From the NCBI GenBank assembly GCA_023442945.1, contig JAEZWW010000088.1:1-13585 (forward strand): a DNA stretch of 13,585 bases, in the 5' to 3' direction. The notes beneath the pieces were generated by a model. It was not told the DNA's origin. It saw nothing but the letters and a program-made list of their open reading frames with translations, and made no database searches. Both the position numbers and the translations under genes were made by a program. This stretch comes from Pseudomonadota bacterium. Lineage in GTDB: Bacteria > Pseudomonadota > Gammaproteobacteria > Burkholderiales > Burkholderiaceae_C. This document shows positions 5,834-12,415 of this stretch, in pieces (the stretch's first letter is position 1; each line of letters begins with the position of its first letter).

Positions 5834-7231
5834 TCAATGCAGCTTGACGTGCGGCTCGGTGCGGCGGGTGATGGCGCGGGCGATGGTGTCCAGGATGACC
5901 TTGGGCCAGCCGTGCAGGGCCAGCTCGTGCTGCTTGTACAAGGACTTGTACATGAGCTTGGCGAACAGGCCTTCAAACACCATGTTGCCGCCGACCAGCG
6001 CGCCCATCAGGCTGCCAACGGTGCTGTAGTCCCCCAGCGAGACGAGCGAGCCGAAGTCGCGGTAGCGGAATTCGCGCAGCGGCTCGCTGGCCAGGCGCCG
6101 GCGCAGCTGGCCGAGCATGAAGCTGGCCTGCTGGTGCGCGGCCTGGGCGCGCGGCGGCACCAGCTTGTCGGTGCCCAGCCAGGGGCAGGCGGCGCAATCG
6201 CCCAGGGCGAAGACGTTGTCGTCGCGCGTGGTTTGCAGCGTGGCGTTGACCACCAGCTGGTGGATGCGGTTGGTTTCCAGCCCGTCCAGATCGGCCAGAA
6301 AGGCGGGCGCCTGCACGCCGGCCGCCCAGACGATCAAATCGGCGTCGATGCGGCGCCCGTCGGCCAGCACCACGTCGTGCGGCTCCACCGCCGCGACGCG
6401 CGCGCTGGTGTGGACTTGCACGCCCAGGTTGCGCAGCAGCTCTTCGGCCGCGCTGGACAGACGCGGCGGCAGGCCGGGCAGGATGCGGTCGGCCGCTTCA
6501 ATCAAATCAATGCGCAAATCGCGGTCGACCTGGATGCGCTGCAGGCCGTAGGACACCAGTTCGCGCAGCGTGTGGTGCAGCTCGGCCGCCAGCTCGACCC
6601 CGGTGGCGCCGGCGCCGATGATGGCCACGCGCAGGTGGCGCGGGGTGTCGGACACGCGATCGCCGTCCAGGTCCTGGTCGGCGCGGGAATGGGCGCGCAG
6701 CGCGGCGTTGATCAGCCGCTGGTTGAAGCGCTTGGCGTCGGGCGCGGTTTCCAGCTTGATGGCGTGCTGCGCCACGCCGGGCGTGCCGAAGTCGTTGGTC
6801 AGGCTGCCCACCGCCATGACCAACGTGTCGTAGGGCACGCGGCGTGCGTCGATCACCTGCTGGCCTTCGTCGTCGACCAGCGGCGCCAGCAGCACTTCGC
6901 GCCGGGTGCGGTCCAGCCCGACCATCTGGCCGGTGCGGTATTCAAAGTGGTGCCAATGCGCCTGGGCCAGGTAGTCCAGCTCGTGCGCGTCCATGTTCAT
7001 GCTGCCGGCGGCGATCTCGTGCAGCTTGGGCTTCCAGACATGGGTGCGGGCGCTGTCGATCAGCGTGACGGCCACGCGCCCGCGCTTGCCCAGCGTGTCG
7101 CCCAGGCGCGTGGCCAGCTCCAGCCCGCCAGCGCCGCCCCCCACGATGACCACCTGGTGCGGCGTGCCCGGCGCGCGCACCGGCACCGGCAGCGGGGCGC
7201 TGGCGGCGGTGGAGGCGTCGGTGTCGTTCAT
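5834..7231 (-). CDS. ndh: Type II NADH:quinone oxidoreductase (NDH-2)
   Basis: This flavoprotein of 465 residues would pass electrons from NADH to quinone at the inner face of the membrane without pumping protons. The N-terminal FAD-binding Rossmann motif VIVGGGAGGLELA starts at residue 28. The second, NADH-binding motif AIIGAGATGVELAAE starts at 203. FALGDCAA at 341-348 is the conserved flavin contact. The C-terminal region (about 400-460, GSLMGALVGGNMVFEGLFAKLMYKSLYKQHELALHGW) has the alternating hydrophobic and basic pattern of the NDH-2 membrane anchor. An N-terminal tail of about 25 residues rich in Ala, Pro and Ser precedes the fold. The ATG at 7231 lies 27 bases after the stop of the acyl-CoA ligase, so the two are probably cotranscribed. 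No strong ribosome binding site is seen. Confidence 0.93.
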   Translation of the reverse strand: MNDTDASTAASAPLPVPVRAPGTPHQVVIVGGGAGGLELATRLGDTLGKRGRVAVTLIDSARTHVWKPKLHEIAAGSMNMDAHELDYLAQAHWHHFEYRTGQMVGLDRTRREVLLAPLVDDEGQQVIDARRVPYDTLVMAVGSLTNDFGTPGVAQHAIKLETAPDAKRFNQRLINAALRAHSRADQDLDGDRVSDTPRHLRVAIIGAGATGVELAAELHHTLRELVSYGLQRIQVDRDLRIDLIEAADRILPGLPPRLSSAAEELLRNLGVQVHTSARVAAVEPHDVVLADGRRIDADLIVWAAGVQAPAFLADLDGLETNRIHQLVVNATLQTTRDDNVFALGDCAACPWLGTDKLVPPRAQAAHQQASFMLGQLRRRLASEPLREFRYRDFGSLVSLGDYSTVGSLMGALVGGNMVFEGLFAKLMYKSLYKQHELALHGWPKVILDTIARAITRRTEPHVKLH

Positions 7232-7258
7232 GGTCGGCCGTTGGGGTGGGCGCGCCGC

Positions 7259-8890
7259 TTACTGGGGAAACTGCTGGCGCAGTTGCAGCTTATAGAACTT
7301 GCCGGTGGACGTGCGTGGGACGGCGTCGATGGTTTCGTAGCGCTCGGGCAGCTGCCATTTGGCGAAACCCCTGTCGGTCAGCAGGGCGTTCAGCGCCTCG
7401 GGCGTGGCGCTTTCGCCGGGTTTGAAGGCGACGCAGGCCAGCGGGCGCTCGCCCCATTTGTCGTGCGGGATGGCGATGACCGCGGCCTCGGCCACGGCCG
7501 GGTGGGCCATGAGCGCGTTTTCCAGGTCGACCGAGCTGATCCATTCGCCGCCGGACTTGATCAGGTCCTTGGTGCGGTCGCTGATGCGCATGAAGCCCAT
7601 TGCGTCCACGCTGGCCACGTCACCGGTGCGCAACCAGCCGTCGGCGCTGAATTTGTCCTCGGGCGAGCCGACGTTGTAGTAACCGCCGGTGATGAAGGGC
7701 CCGCGCACCTGCACTTCGCCCACGCTGGTGCCGTCCCAGGGCTGGTCCTGCCCGTCGTCGTCGCGCGTGCGCAAATCGACCAGGGGCGCGGGCACGCCGG
7801 CCATGGCGGCGCGGCGGTAGCGCTCGTCCATCGGGGCGTCCTTCAGCTCGGACTTCACGTAAGACACGGTGGCCAGCGGCGAGGTTTCTGTCATGCCCCA
7901 GCCCTGCATCAGCCACACGCCGTGGCGGTCGAAGGCGCGAATCAGCGACTCCGGCACCGCCGCACCGCCGACCAGCGAGCGCATGCCGGCCGGCAGTTGC
8001 CAGCGCCCATGGTTGGGCGAGTCGGGTTTGAGCGAAGCCTCGTAGGTCTGGATCATCCCCAGCCAGATGGTCGGCACGCCCAGCGACAGGGTCGGCGGCT
8101 CCTGCTGGATCAGGTCCAGCAGGTCGTCCGGGTGCAGGTGCGGGCCAGGGAAGACCAGCTTGGCGCCCATCATCACGGCGCCGTAGGGCATGCCCCAGCT
8201 GTTGGCGTGGAACATGGGGGTGACGGGCAGCACCACATCGCTGCCGCGCAGCGCCCAGAAGTCGGCCAGGCTGGCGACCAGGGTGTGCAGCACGGTGGAG
8301 CGGTGCGAATACACCACGCCCTTCGGGCGGCCGGTGGTGCCGGACGTGTAGCACATGGACACCGGGTCGTCCTCGTGGTGCTCGGCGTACTGGAAGCCGT
8401 CCGGGTCAGCGCCGGCCAGCAGCGCTTCGTAATCGGTAAACCCTGCCGGCACCGGGGCGCCGGAGAAGGGCACGACAAACACCTCTTCAAACGGGTGCAA
8501 GTGCTTGAACTGCTCGTACAAGGGCAGCAGCACGTCGTCGATGATCAAAAAGCGGTCGCCTGCGTCGGCGGCGATCCAGCCGATTTCTTCGGGCGACAGG
8601 CGCAGGTTGAGCGTGTGCATCACCCCGCCCGCGGCCGGGATGCCGAAGTAAGCCTCCAGGTGGGCGTGGTGGTTCCAGCACAGGGTCGCGACGCGCTCGC
8701 CTTTTTGTAGCTGCTTGCGCTGGAGGGCACTGCCCAGGGCGCGTGTTCGGCGGAAAAAGTCGCCGTACGTGTGGCGCACCAGGGATTTGTCCGGGCGGCG
8801 CGAAACGATCTCGTTGGTCGGGAAGAGCCGGCCCGCGCGCTCCAGCAGGTGGTTGAGCGAGAGCGGGACCTGCATCATCGTCGTGTCCAA
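7259..8890 (-). CDS. Fatty acyl-CoA ligase, AlkK-like (AMP-forming, TTG start)
   Basis: This protein of 543 residues is an adenylate-forming enzyme that activates a medium- or long-chain fatty acid to its CoA thioester via an acyl-adenylate. Motifs in order: YTSGTTGRPKG (181-191, phosphate loop), TPMFHANSWGMPY (224-236), GWGMTETSP (330-338), DGWLRTGD (417-424), SDRTKDLIKSGGEWIS (437-452) and the catalytic Lys531 in PRTSTGKFYK. The overall look is AlkK-like rather than FadD-like. The substrate cannot be fixed from sequence. AAGGAG on the - strand (8902 to 8897) is 6 bases from the TTG at 8890 but 18 bases from the first ATG (8878), so the TTG start is preferred. It is transcribed away from the unknown gene at 8973 and followed by ndh, which could reoxidise NADH from fatty acid oxidation. 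Confidence 0.93.
   Translation of the reverse strand: MDTTMMQVPLSLNHLLERAGRLFPTNEIVSRRPDKSLVRHTYGDFFRRTRALGSALQRKQLQKGERVATLCWNHHAHLEAYFGIPAAGGVMHTLNLRLSPEEIGWIAADAGDRFLIIDDVLLPLYEQFKHLHPFEEVFVVPFSGAPVPAGFTDYEALLAGADPDGFQYAEHHEDDPVSMCYTSGTTGRPKGVVYSHRSTVLHTLVASLADFWALRGSDVVLPVTPMFHANSWGMPYGAVMMGAKLVFPGPHLHPDDLLDLIQQEPPTLSLGVPTIWLGMIQTYEASLKPDSPNHGRWQLPAGMRSLVGGAAVPESLIRAFDRHGVWLMQGWGMTETSPLATVSYVKSELKDAPMDERYRRAAMAGVPAPLVDLRTRDDDGQDQPWDGTSVGEVQVRGPFITGGYYNVGSPEDKFSADGWLRTGDVASVDAMGFMRISDRTKDLIKSGGEWISSVDLENALMAHPAVAEAAVIAIPHDKWGERPLACVAFKPGESATPEALNALLTDRGFAKWQLPERYETIDAVPRTSTGKFYKLQLRQQFPQ
8695..8722 (-). repeat. Possible half copy of the 49-bp repeat inside the acyl-CoA ligase gene
   Basis: On the + strand GCTCG-N8-TAGCT-N4-GCGCTG matches the inverted form of the first half of the family (GCTAT-N8-TAGCT-N4-GCGCAG) at the same spacing. 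The rest of the element is not recognisable. The codons (residues 57-66, QLQKGERV region) fit the family alignment without an insertion, so chance is possible. Confidence 0.3.
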
Positions 8891-8925
8891 GGCTGTCTCC
8901 TTTTGTTTTAACCGTTAGGGGCTTA

Positions 8926-8949
8926 GCCGCCACTTTACGGGATGGCGGC
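8926..8949. promoter_or_regulatory. 24-bp inverted repeat in the divergent promoter region
   Basis: GCCGCCA at 8926-8932 and TGGCGGC at 8943-8949 are a perfect 7-bp dyad with a 10-base spacer. It lies in the 82-base gap between the divergent acyl-CoA ligase and the 199-residue gene. Its position between two start regions suggests a shared operator, but in GC-rich DNA a dyad of this size may arise by chance. Confidence 0.35.
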
Positions 8950-8959
8950 GCCAGACAGG

Positions 8960-8965
8960 CAGAAT
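8960..8965 (+). promoter_or_regulatory. -10-like hexamer of the 199-residue gene
   Basis: CAGAAT ends 7 bases before the ATG at 8973 with no ribosome binding site between. It fits the consensus less well than the tldD and mpl cases. Confidence 0.25.
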
Positions 8966-8972
8966 CGGGCCC

Positions 8973-9572
8973 ATGGAAACCCTGACACATGAGATCGCCG
9001 CGCACGCTGCGCGCCTGGTGGTCGAAGAAGGGCTGGACTACGGTGCCGCCAAGCGCCGCGCGCTCAAAACGATGGGCGTGCCGCCGCGCACCGCCTTGCC
9101 CGACAACGACCTGGTCGAAGCCGAGGTGCGCAGCTACATCGCGCTGTTCCACGGCGACACCCAGCCGGCCGAACTGGCCGCGCTGCGCCGCCTGGCCCTG
9201 CTGTGGATGGAGCGGTTGGCGGAATTCCGCCCGCACATCGCCGGCGCGGTCTGGAACGGTACGGCAACGCGCCTGTCCGACATCTATCTGCAGCTGTTCT
9301 GCGACGACCCCAAGTCCGCCGAGATCGCGCTGATCGACAACCGCGTGGCCTACGACGCGCGCAGCGTGACGGGCTTCAACGGCGCACAGGTGGAGGCGCT
9401 GAGCTTCACCAGCCCGTCGCCAGAGCTGGGTGAGCCGATCGGCGTGCACCTGATGATCCACGACCACGACGATTTGCGCGGCGCCCTCAAGCCTGGCAGC
9501 CAAGGCCGCGCCCCGCGCGGCGACGCCCGGGCGCTGGCGCGCCGCATGCAGGAGGAGGCCACCGAGCCATGA
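8973..9572 (+). CDS. Conserved-looking hypothetical protein upstream of TlpA-like thioredoxin, 199 residues
   Basis: I cannot assign a function. The N-terminus (HEIAAHAARLVVEEGLDYGAAKRRAL) looks like a helical segment, and a central part (residues 80-150) reads GAVWNGTATRLSDIYLQLFCDD and then AEIALIDNRVAY. The spacing of Gly, Ser-Asp and alternating hydrophobics faintly recalls the GS-x-SDIDL core of nucleotidyltransferase-fold proteins, but key residues are not clearly present. IGVHLMIHDHDDLRGALKP lies near the C-terminus, which ends in a basic tail. No signal peptide or membrane segment is seen. The stop overlaps the start of the downstream thioredoxin gene by four bases (ATGA), so the two are translationally coupled and may act together. 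The family is probably conserved in Burkholderiales, by recollection of gene order. Confidence 0.85.
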   Translation: METLTHEIAAHAARLVVEEGLDYGAAKRRALKTMGVPPRTALPDNDLVEAEVRSYIALFHGDTQPAELAALRRLALLWMERLAEFRPHIAGAVWNGTATRLSDIYLQLFCDDPKSAEIALIDNRVAYDARSVTGFNGAQVEALSFTSPSPELGEPIGVHLMIHDHDDLRGALKPGSQGRAPRGDARALARRMQEEATEP

Positions 9573-10147
9573 CGACCCCGTCCTCCCCCCACACCGACCC
9601 GATCAACAGCGCCGCAGCGCCCGCACCCGGCGCGCGCTCACGCCGCTGGGCCATGGGCGCCGTCGCTGTGCTGGCCGCTGCGGCCGGCGCGGGTCTGGCC
9701 ATCAAGCGCTACACGCCGGATGACGTGGTTGACGCCGAATTGGCCGACTTCTGGCAGCGCAGCTTCCCCACGCCCGACGGCGGCACCCTGGCGCTCAGCA
9801 GCCTGCGCGGCCAGCGCCTGCTGATCAACTTCTGGGCCACCTGGTGTCCGCCGTGTGTGGAGGAATTGCCGCTTCTCAGTGCCTTCTACAACGAAAACAA
9901 GGCCAACGGCTGGCATTTGCTGGGATTGGCCGTGGACAAGGCCGCGCCGGTCACGCAATTCCTGGCCCGCGCGCCGGTCAGCTTTCCCGTCGCGCTGGCT
10001 GGATTGGAGGGGACGGAGCTGAGCCGAACGCTGGGCAATAACGTCGGCGCACTGCCTTTTTCGGTGCTGTTCGATGCAGATGGGCGCATTCACCAGCGCA
10101 AGATCGGCCAATTGGACGCGGCGGAATTGGCGCGCTGGAAGAGCTGA
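9569..10147 (+). CDS. TlpA-like membrane-anchored thioredoxin
   Basis: This protein of 192 residues has a cytoplasmic N-terminal tail rich in Pro and Ala, basic residues RSRR at 23-26, one membrane segment (about 27-45, WAMGAVAVLAAAAGAGLAI) and a periplasmic TlpA/ResA-type thioredoxin domain. The active site is WCPPC at 92-96 in LINFWATWCPPCVEELP, and the cis-proline segment is GALPFSVLF near 158-166. Such proteins reduce disulfides of specific partners, for example in cytochrome c or oxidase maturation; the partner here is unknown. The ATG overlaps the previous stop. GGAGGAGG at 9551-9558 is a strong ribosome binding site inside the upstream gene. It ends 164 bases before accB. Confidence 0.92.
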   Translation: MTTPSSPHTDPINSAAAPAPGARSRRWAMGAVAVLAAAAGAGLAIKRYTPDDVVDAELADFWQRSFPTPDGGTLALSSLRGQRLLINFWATWCPPCVEELPLLSAFYNENKANGWHLLGLAVDKAAPVTQFLARAPVSFPVALAGLEGTELSRTLGNNVGALPFSVLFDADGRIHQRKIGQLDAAELARWKS

Positions 10148-10230
10148 CCCGCGCCGTTAGCGCAAGGCCGTCTGCAGCGCCAAAATGCGGCTTCAGGATG
10201 TCAGCGGACGTCAGAAAGTCCCGTGGCATT

Positions 10231-10273
10231 CGCCGAAATTGAAACCAAATTATCAGAAATACGGCGAAATTGA
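10231..10273 (+). promoter_or_regulatory. Direct repeat upstream of accB
   Basis: CGCCGAAATTGA (10231-10242) recurs as CGGCGAAATTGA (10262-10273), 11 of 12 identical, with starts 31 bases apart or about three helical turns. The region 10235-10300 is strikingly AT-rich for this genome and surely contains the accB promoter, with TTGAAA at 10239-10244 and TTAAAT at 10275-10280 among candidate elements, though no well-spaced pair stands out. The repeats could bind a regulator of fatty acid synthesis. Confidence 0.4.
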
Positions 10274-10311
10274 GTTAAATTCGTACGTTTTCCAATTCCA
10301 CAGGCAGTTTC

Positions 10312-10782
10312 ATGGACCTGCGCAAACTCAAGACCCTGATTGACCTCGTCTCCGAATCCAATGTGTCGGAGCTCGAGATCACCGAAGCCGAAGGCAAGGT
10401 GCGCATTGTCAAGGCAGGGCAGGCACCGATCCAGGCCGTGTACGCGCCCGTCGCGGCACCGGTCGCGGTGCCCCAGGCTGCGGCCGCCCCGGCCCCAGCC
10501 GCCGCAGCGACCGACGCCGCCGCACCCGCCGCGGCCCCGGTGACCAACGGCTTCATCGTCAAGTCGCCCATGGTCGGCACTTTCTACCGCTCGGCCAGCC
10601 CGGGCGCCAAGGCCTTTGTTGAAGTGGGTGCACAGGTGAAAGAGGGCGACACGCTCTGCATCATTGAAGCAATGAAGATCCTCAACGAGATCGAAGCCGA
10701 AAAGTCCGGCACCGTGACCCAGATCCTGGGCGAAAACGGCCAGGCCGTGGAGTACGGCCAACCGCTGTTCGTGATCGAGTAA
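10312..10782 (+). CDS. accB: Biotin carboxyl carrier protein of acetyl-CoA carboxylase
   Basis: This protein of 156 residues matches E. coli AccB (156 residues). It carries biotin for the carboxylation of acetyl-CoA to malonyl-CoA, the first committed step of fatty acid synthesis. The N-terminal segment MDLRKLKTLIDLVSESNVSELEI is followed by an Ala/Pro-rich flexible linker (about 36-77) and the biotinyl domain with SPMVGTFYR and the biotinylation motif EAMKILNEI, target Lys122. The ATG at 10312 is the family start. Its upstream region is AT-rich with a direct repeat. Downstream, accC follows after an unusually long 196-base gap. Confidence 0.97.
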   Translation: MDLRKLKTLIDLVSESNVSELEITEAEGKVRIVKAGQAPIQAVYAPVAAPVAVPQAAAAPAPAAAATDAAAPAAAPVTNGFIVKSPMVGTFYRSASPGAKAFVEVGAQVKEGDTLCIIEAMKILNEIEAEKSGTVTQILGENGQAVEYGQPLFVIE

Positions 10783-10807
10783 GTGGACGGCGGCGCACAC
10801 ACTCTGG

Positions 10808-10840
10808 CGCCGCGCACCCGGACTGACGGGTGCACGGCGG
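10808..10840 (+). other. Strong hairpin in the accB-accC gap
   Basis: GCACCCG (10814-10820) pairs with CGGGTGC (10827-10833) around a 6-base loop. After one mismatch the stem continues with five more pairs (CGCCG at 10808-10812 with CGGCG at 10835-10839). It is not followed by a T run, so it is not a typical intrinsic terminator. It may pause transcription or protect the accB 3' end. Confidence 0.5.
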
Positions 10841-10896
10841 CGTGCGGTGTGGTTGGCGCCGGTTCGGCTTTGCCATTCCAATCAGTCTTCGTCGCT

Positions 10897-10914
10897 GGCG
10901 GCCCCGTGGCCGCC
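10897..10914 (+). other. Second hairpin in the accB-accC gap
   Basis: GGCGGCC (10897-10903) and GGCCGCC (10908-10914) form a perfect 7-bp stem with loop CCGT. The surrounding 10890-10970 is very GC-rich and resembles dispersed GC-rich repeat sequence, but I cannot match it to the element in mpl. Confidence 0.45.
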
Positions 10915-10978
10915 GGGCCCGCTGCGCTCCGCTGGGGCGCGCGGACTTCCCCCAGGGCGACGGGACGCGGGAGATCCC

Positions 10979-12337
10979 ATGTTTAAGAAGATTCTGGTTG
11001 CCAACCGCGGCGAGATTGCCCTGCGCGTGCAGCGCGCCTGCCGCGAGCTGGGCATCAAGGCCGTGATGGTCTATTCCGAGGCCGACAAGGACGCCAAGTA
11101 CGTGCGCCTGGCCGACGAGGCCGTGTGCATCGGCCCGGCGCCGTCGGCGCAGAGCTACCTCAACATGCCGGCCATCATCTCGGCCGCCGAGGTGACGGAC
11201 GCGGAAGCGATCCACCCCGGCTACGGCTTTTTGAGCGAGAACGCCGGCTTTGCCGAGCGGGTCGAGAAAAGCGGCTTCCAGTTCATCGGCCCCACGCCCG
11301 AGTCGATCCGCATCATGGGCGACAAGGTGTCGGCCAAGCAGGCCATGATCAAGGCCGGCGTGCCTTGCGTGCCTGGCTCGGATGGCGAATTGCCGGAAGA
11401 CCCGGCCGCCATCCGCAAGATCGCCAAGTCGATCGGCTACCCCGTCATCATCAAGGCGGCGGGCGGCGGCGGCGGGCGCGGCATGCGCGTGGTGCACACC
11501 GAAGCGGCGCTGATCGGCGCGGTGCAGATGACCAAGGGTGAGGCCGCTGCGGCCTTCAACAACCCGGCGGTCTACATGGAGAAGTTCCTCCAGAACCCGC
11601 GCCACATCGAGATCCAGGTGCTGGCCGACAAGTACCGCAATGCCGTCTACCTGGGCGAGCGCGACTGCTCCATGCAGCGGCGCCACCAGAAGGTGATTGA
11701 AGAGGCGCCGGCGCCGGGCATTCCGCGCCGCCTGATCGAGCGCATTGGCGACCGCTGCGTGGCCGCGTGCAAGAAGATCGGCTACCGCGGTGCGGGCACG
11801 TTCGAGTTTCTGTACGAGAACGGCGAGTTCTATTTCATCGAGATGAACACCCGCGTGCAGGTGGAGCACCCGGTGACCGAGCTGATCACCGGCGTCGACA
11901 TCGTGCGCACCCAGATCATGGTGGCCGCGGGCGAAAAGCTGCCCTTCACCCAGCGCCAGATCCAGATCAAGGGCCACGCCATCGAATGCCGCATCAACGC
12001 GGAAGACCCGTTCAACTTCACGCCCTCGCCGGGGCGCATCACCACCTGGCACGCGCCGGGCGGCCCGGGCGTGCGCGTGGATTCGCATGTCTACGCCAAC
12101 TACTTCGTGCCGCCCAACTACGACTCGATGATCGGCAAGATCATCGTCTACGGCGACACGCGCGAACAGGCGCTGGCGCGCATGCAGACGGCGCTGTCCG
12201 AGACGGTGATCGAGGGCATCAAGAGCAACGTGCCGCTGCACCGCGAGCTGATGATGGATGCGCGCTTCATGGAAGGCGGCACCAACATCCATTACCTGGA
12301 GCGCTGGCTGGAGGCGCGGCAACGCCCCGCTATGTAA
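10979..12337 (+). CDS. accC: Biotin carboxylase subunit of acetyl-CoA carboxylase
   Basis: This protein of 452 residues (E. coli 449) carboxylates biotin on AccB with ATP and bicarbonate. The N-terminal domain begins MFKKILVANRGEIALRV and contains IHPGYGFLSEN. The ATP-grasp domain shows Lys159 and the glycine-rich loop GGGGGRGM at 162-169, then RDCSMQRRHQKVIEEAPAP and the metal/catalytic segment EMNTRVQVEHPVTE. The C-terminal domain includes INAEDP and SPGRI. The frame is open upstream to 10847, but the ATG at 10979 matches the family start and has GGGAG (10969-10973) five bases before it. Together with accB and prmA it forms a likely operon; repeat copy C sits between it and prmA. Confidence 0.97.
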   Translation: MFKKILVANRGEIALRVQRACRELGIKAVMVYSEADKDAKYVRLADEAVCIGPAPSAQSYLNMPAIISAAEVTDAEAIHPGYGFLSENAGFAERVEKSGFQFIGPTPESIRIMGDKVSAKQAMIKAGVPCVPGSDGELPEDPAAIRKIAKSIGYPVIIKAAGGGGGRGMRVVHTEAALIGAVQMTKGEAAAAFNNPAVYMEKFLQNPRHIEIQVLADKYRNAVYLGERDCSMQRRHQKVIEEAPAPGIPRRLIERIGDRCVAACKKIGYRGAGTFEFLYENGEFYFIEMNTRVQVEHPVTELITGVDIVRTQIMVAAGEKLPFTQRQIQIKGHAIECRINAEDPFNFTPSPGRITTWHAPGGPGVRVDSHVYANYFVPPNYDSMIGKIIVYGDTREQALARMQTALSETVIEGIKSNVPLHRELMMDARFMEGGTNIHYLERWLEARQRPAM

Positions 12338-12345
12338 GCCAAACA

Positions 12346-12394
12346 GGCCACTGGCCCTACAACCACCTGCGCGGCCAGCTATGAAAAAGATAGT
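12346..12394 (+). repeat. 49-bp intergenic repeat, copy C
   Basis: The blocks read GGCC, GCCCTA, CTGCGC, AGCTA and ATAGT at family spacing. It begins 8 bases after the accC stop and ends 21 bases before prmA, so it lies inside the operon and is transcribed with it. Confidence 0.85.
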
Positions 12395-12415
12395 TTCAGC
12401 ATTCCAAGAAGCGCC

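Noticed and set aside
5837..8710. A 957-codon ORF antisense to ndh and the acyl-CoA ligase
   Set aside because: Strikingly long, but it spans two convincing genes, has no known domain, and its composition is that of reverse-complemented GC-rich codons.
10847..10978. N-terminal extension of accC by 44 codons
   Set aside because: AccC proteins begin with MFKKILVANRGEIA; the extension has no family match, and a proper ribosome binding site precedes the ATG at 10979.
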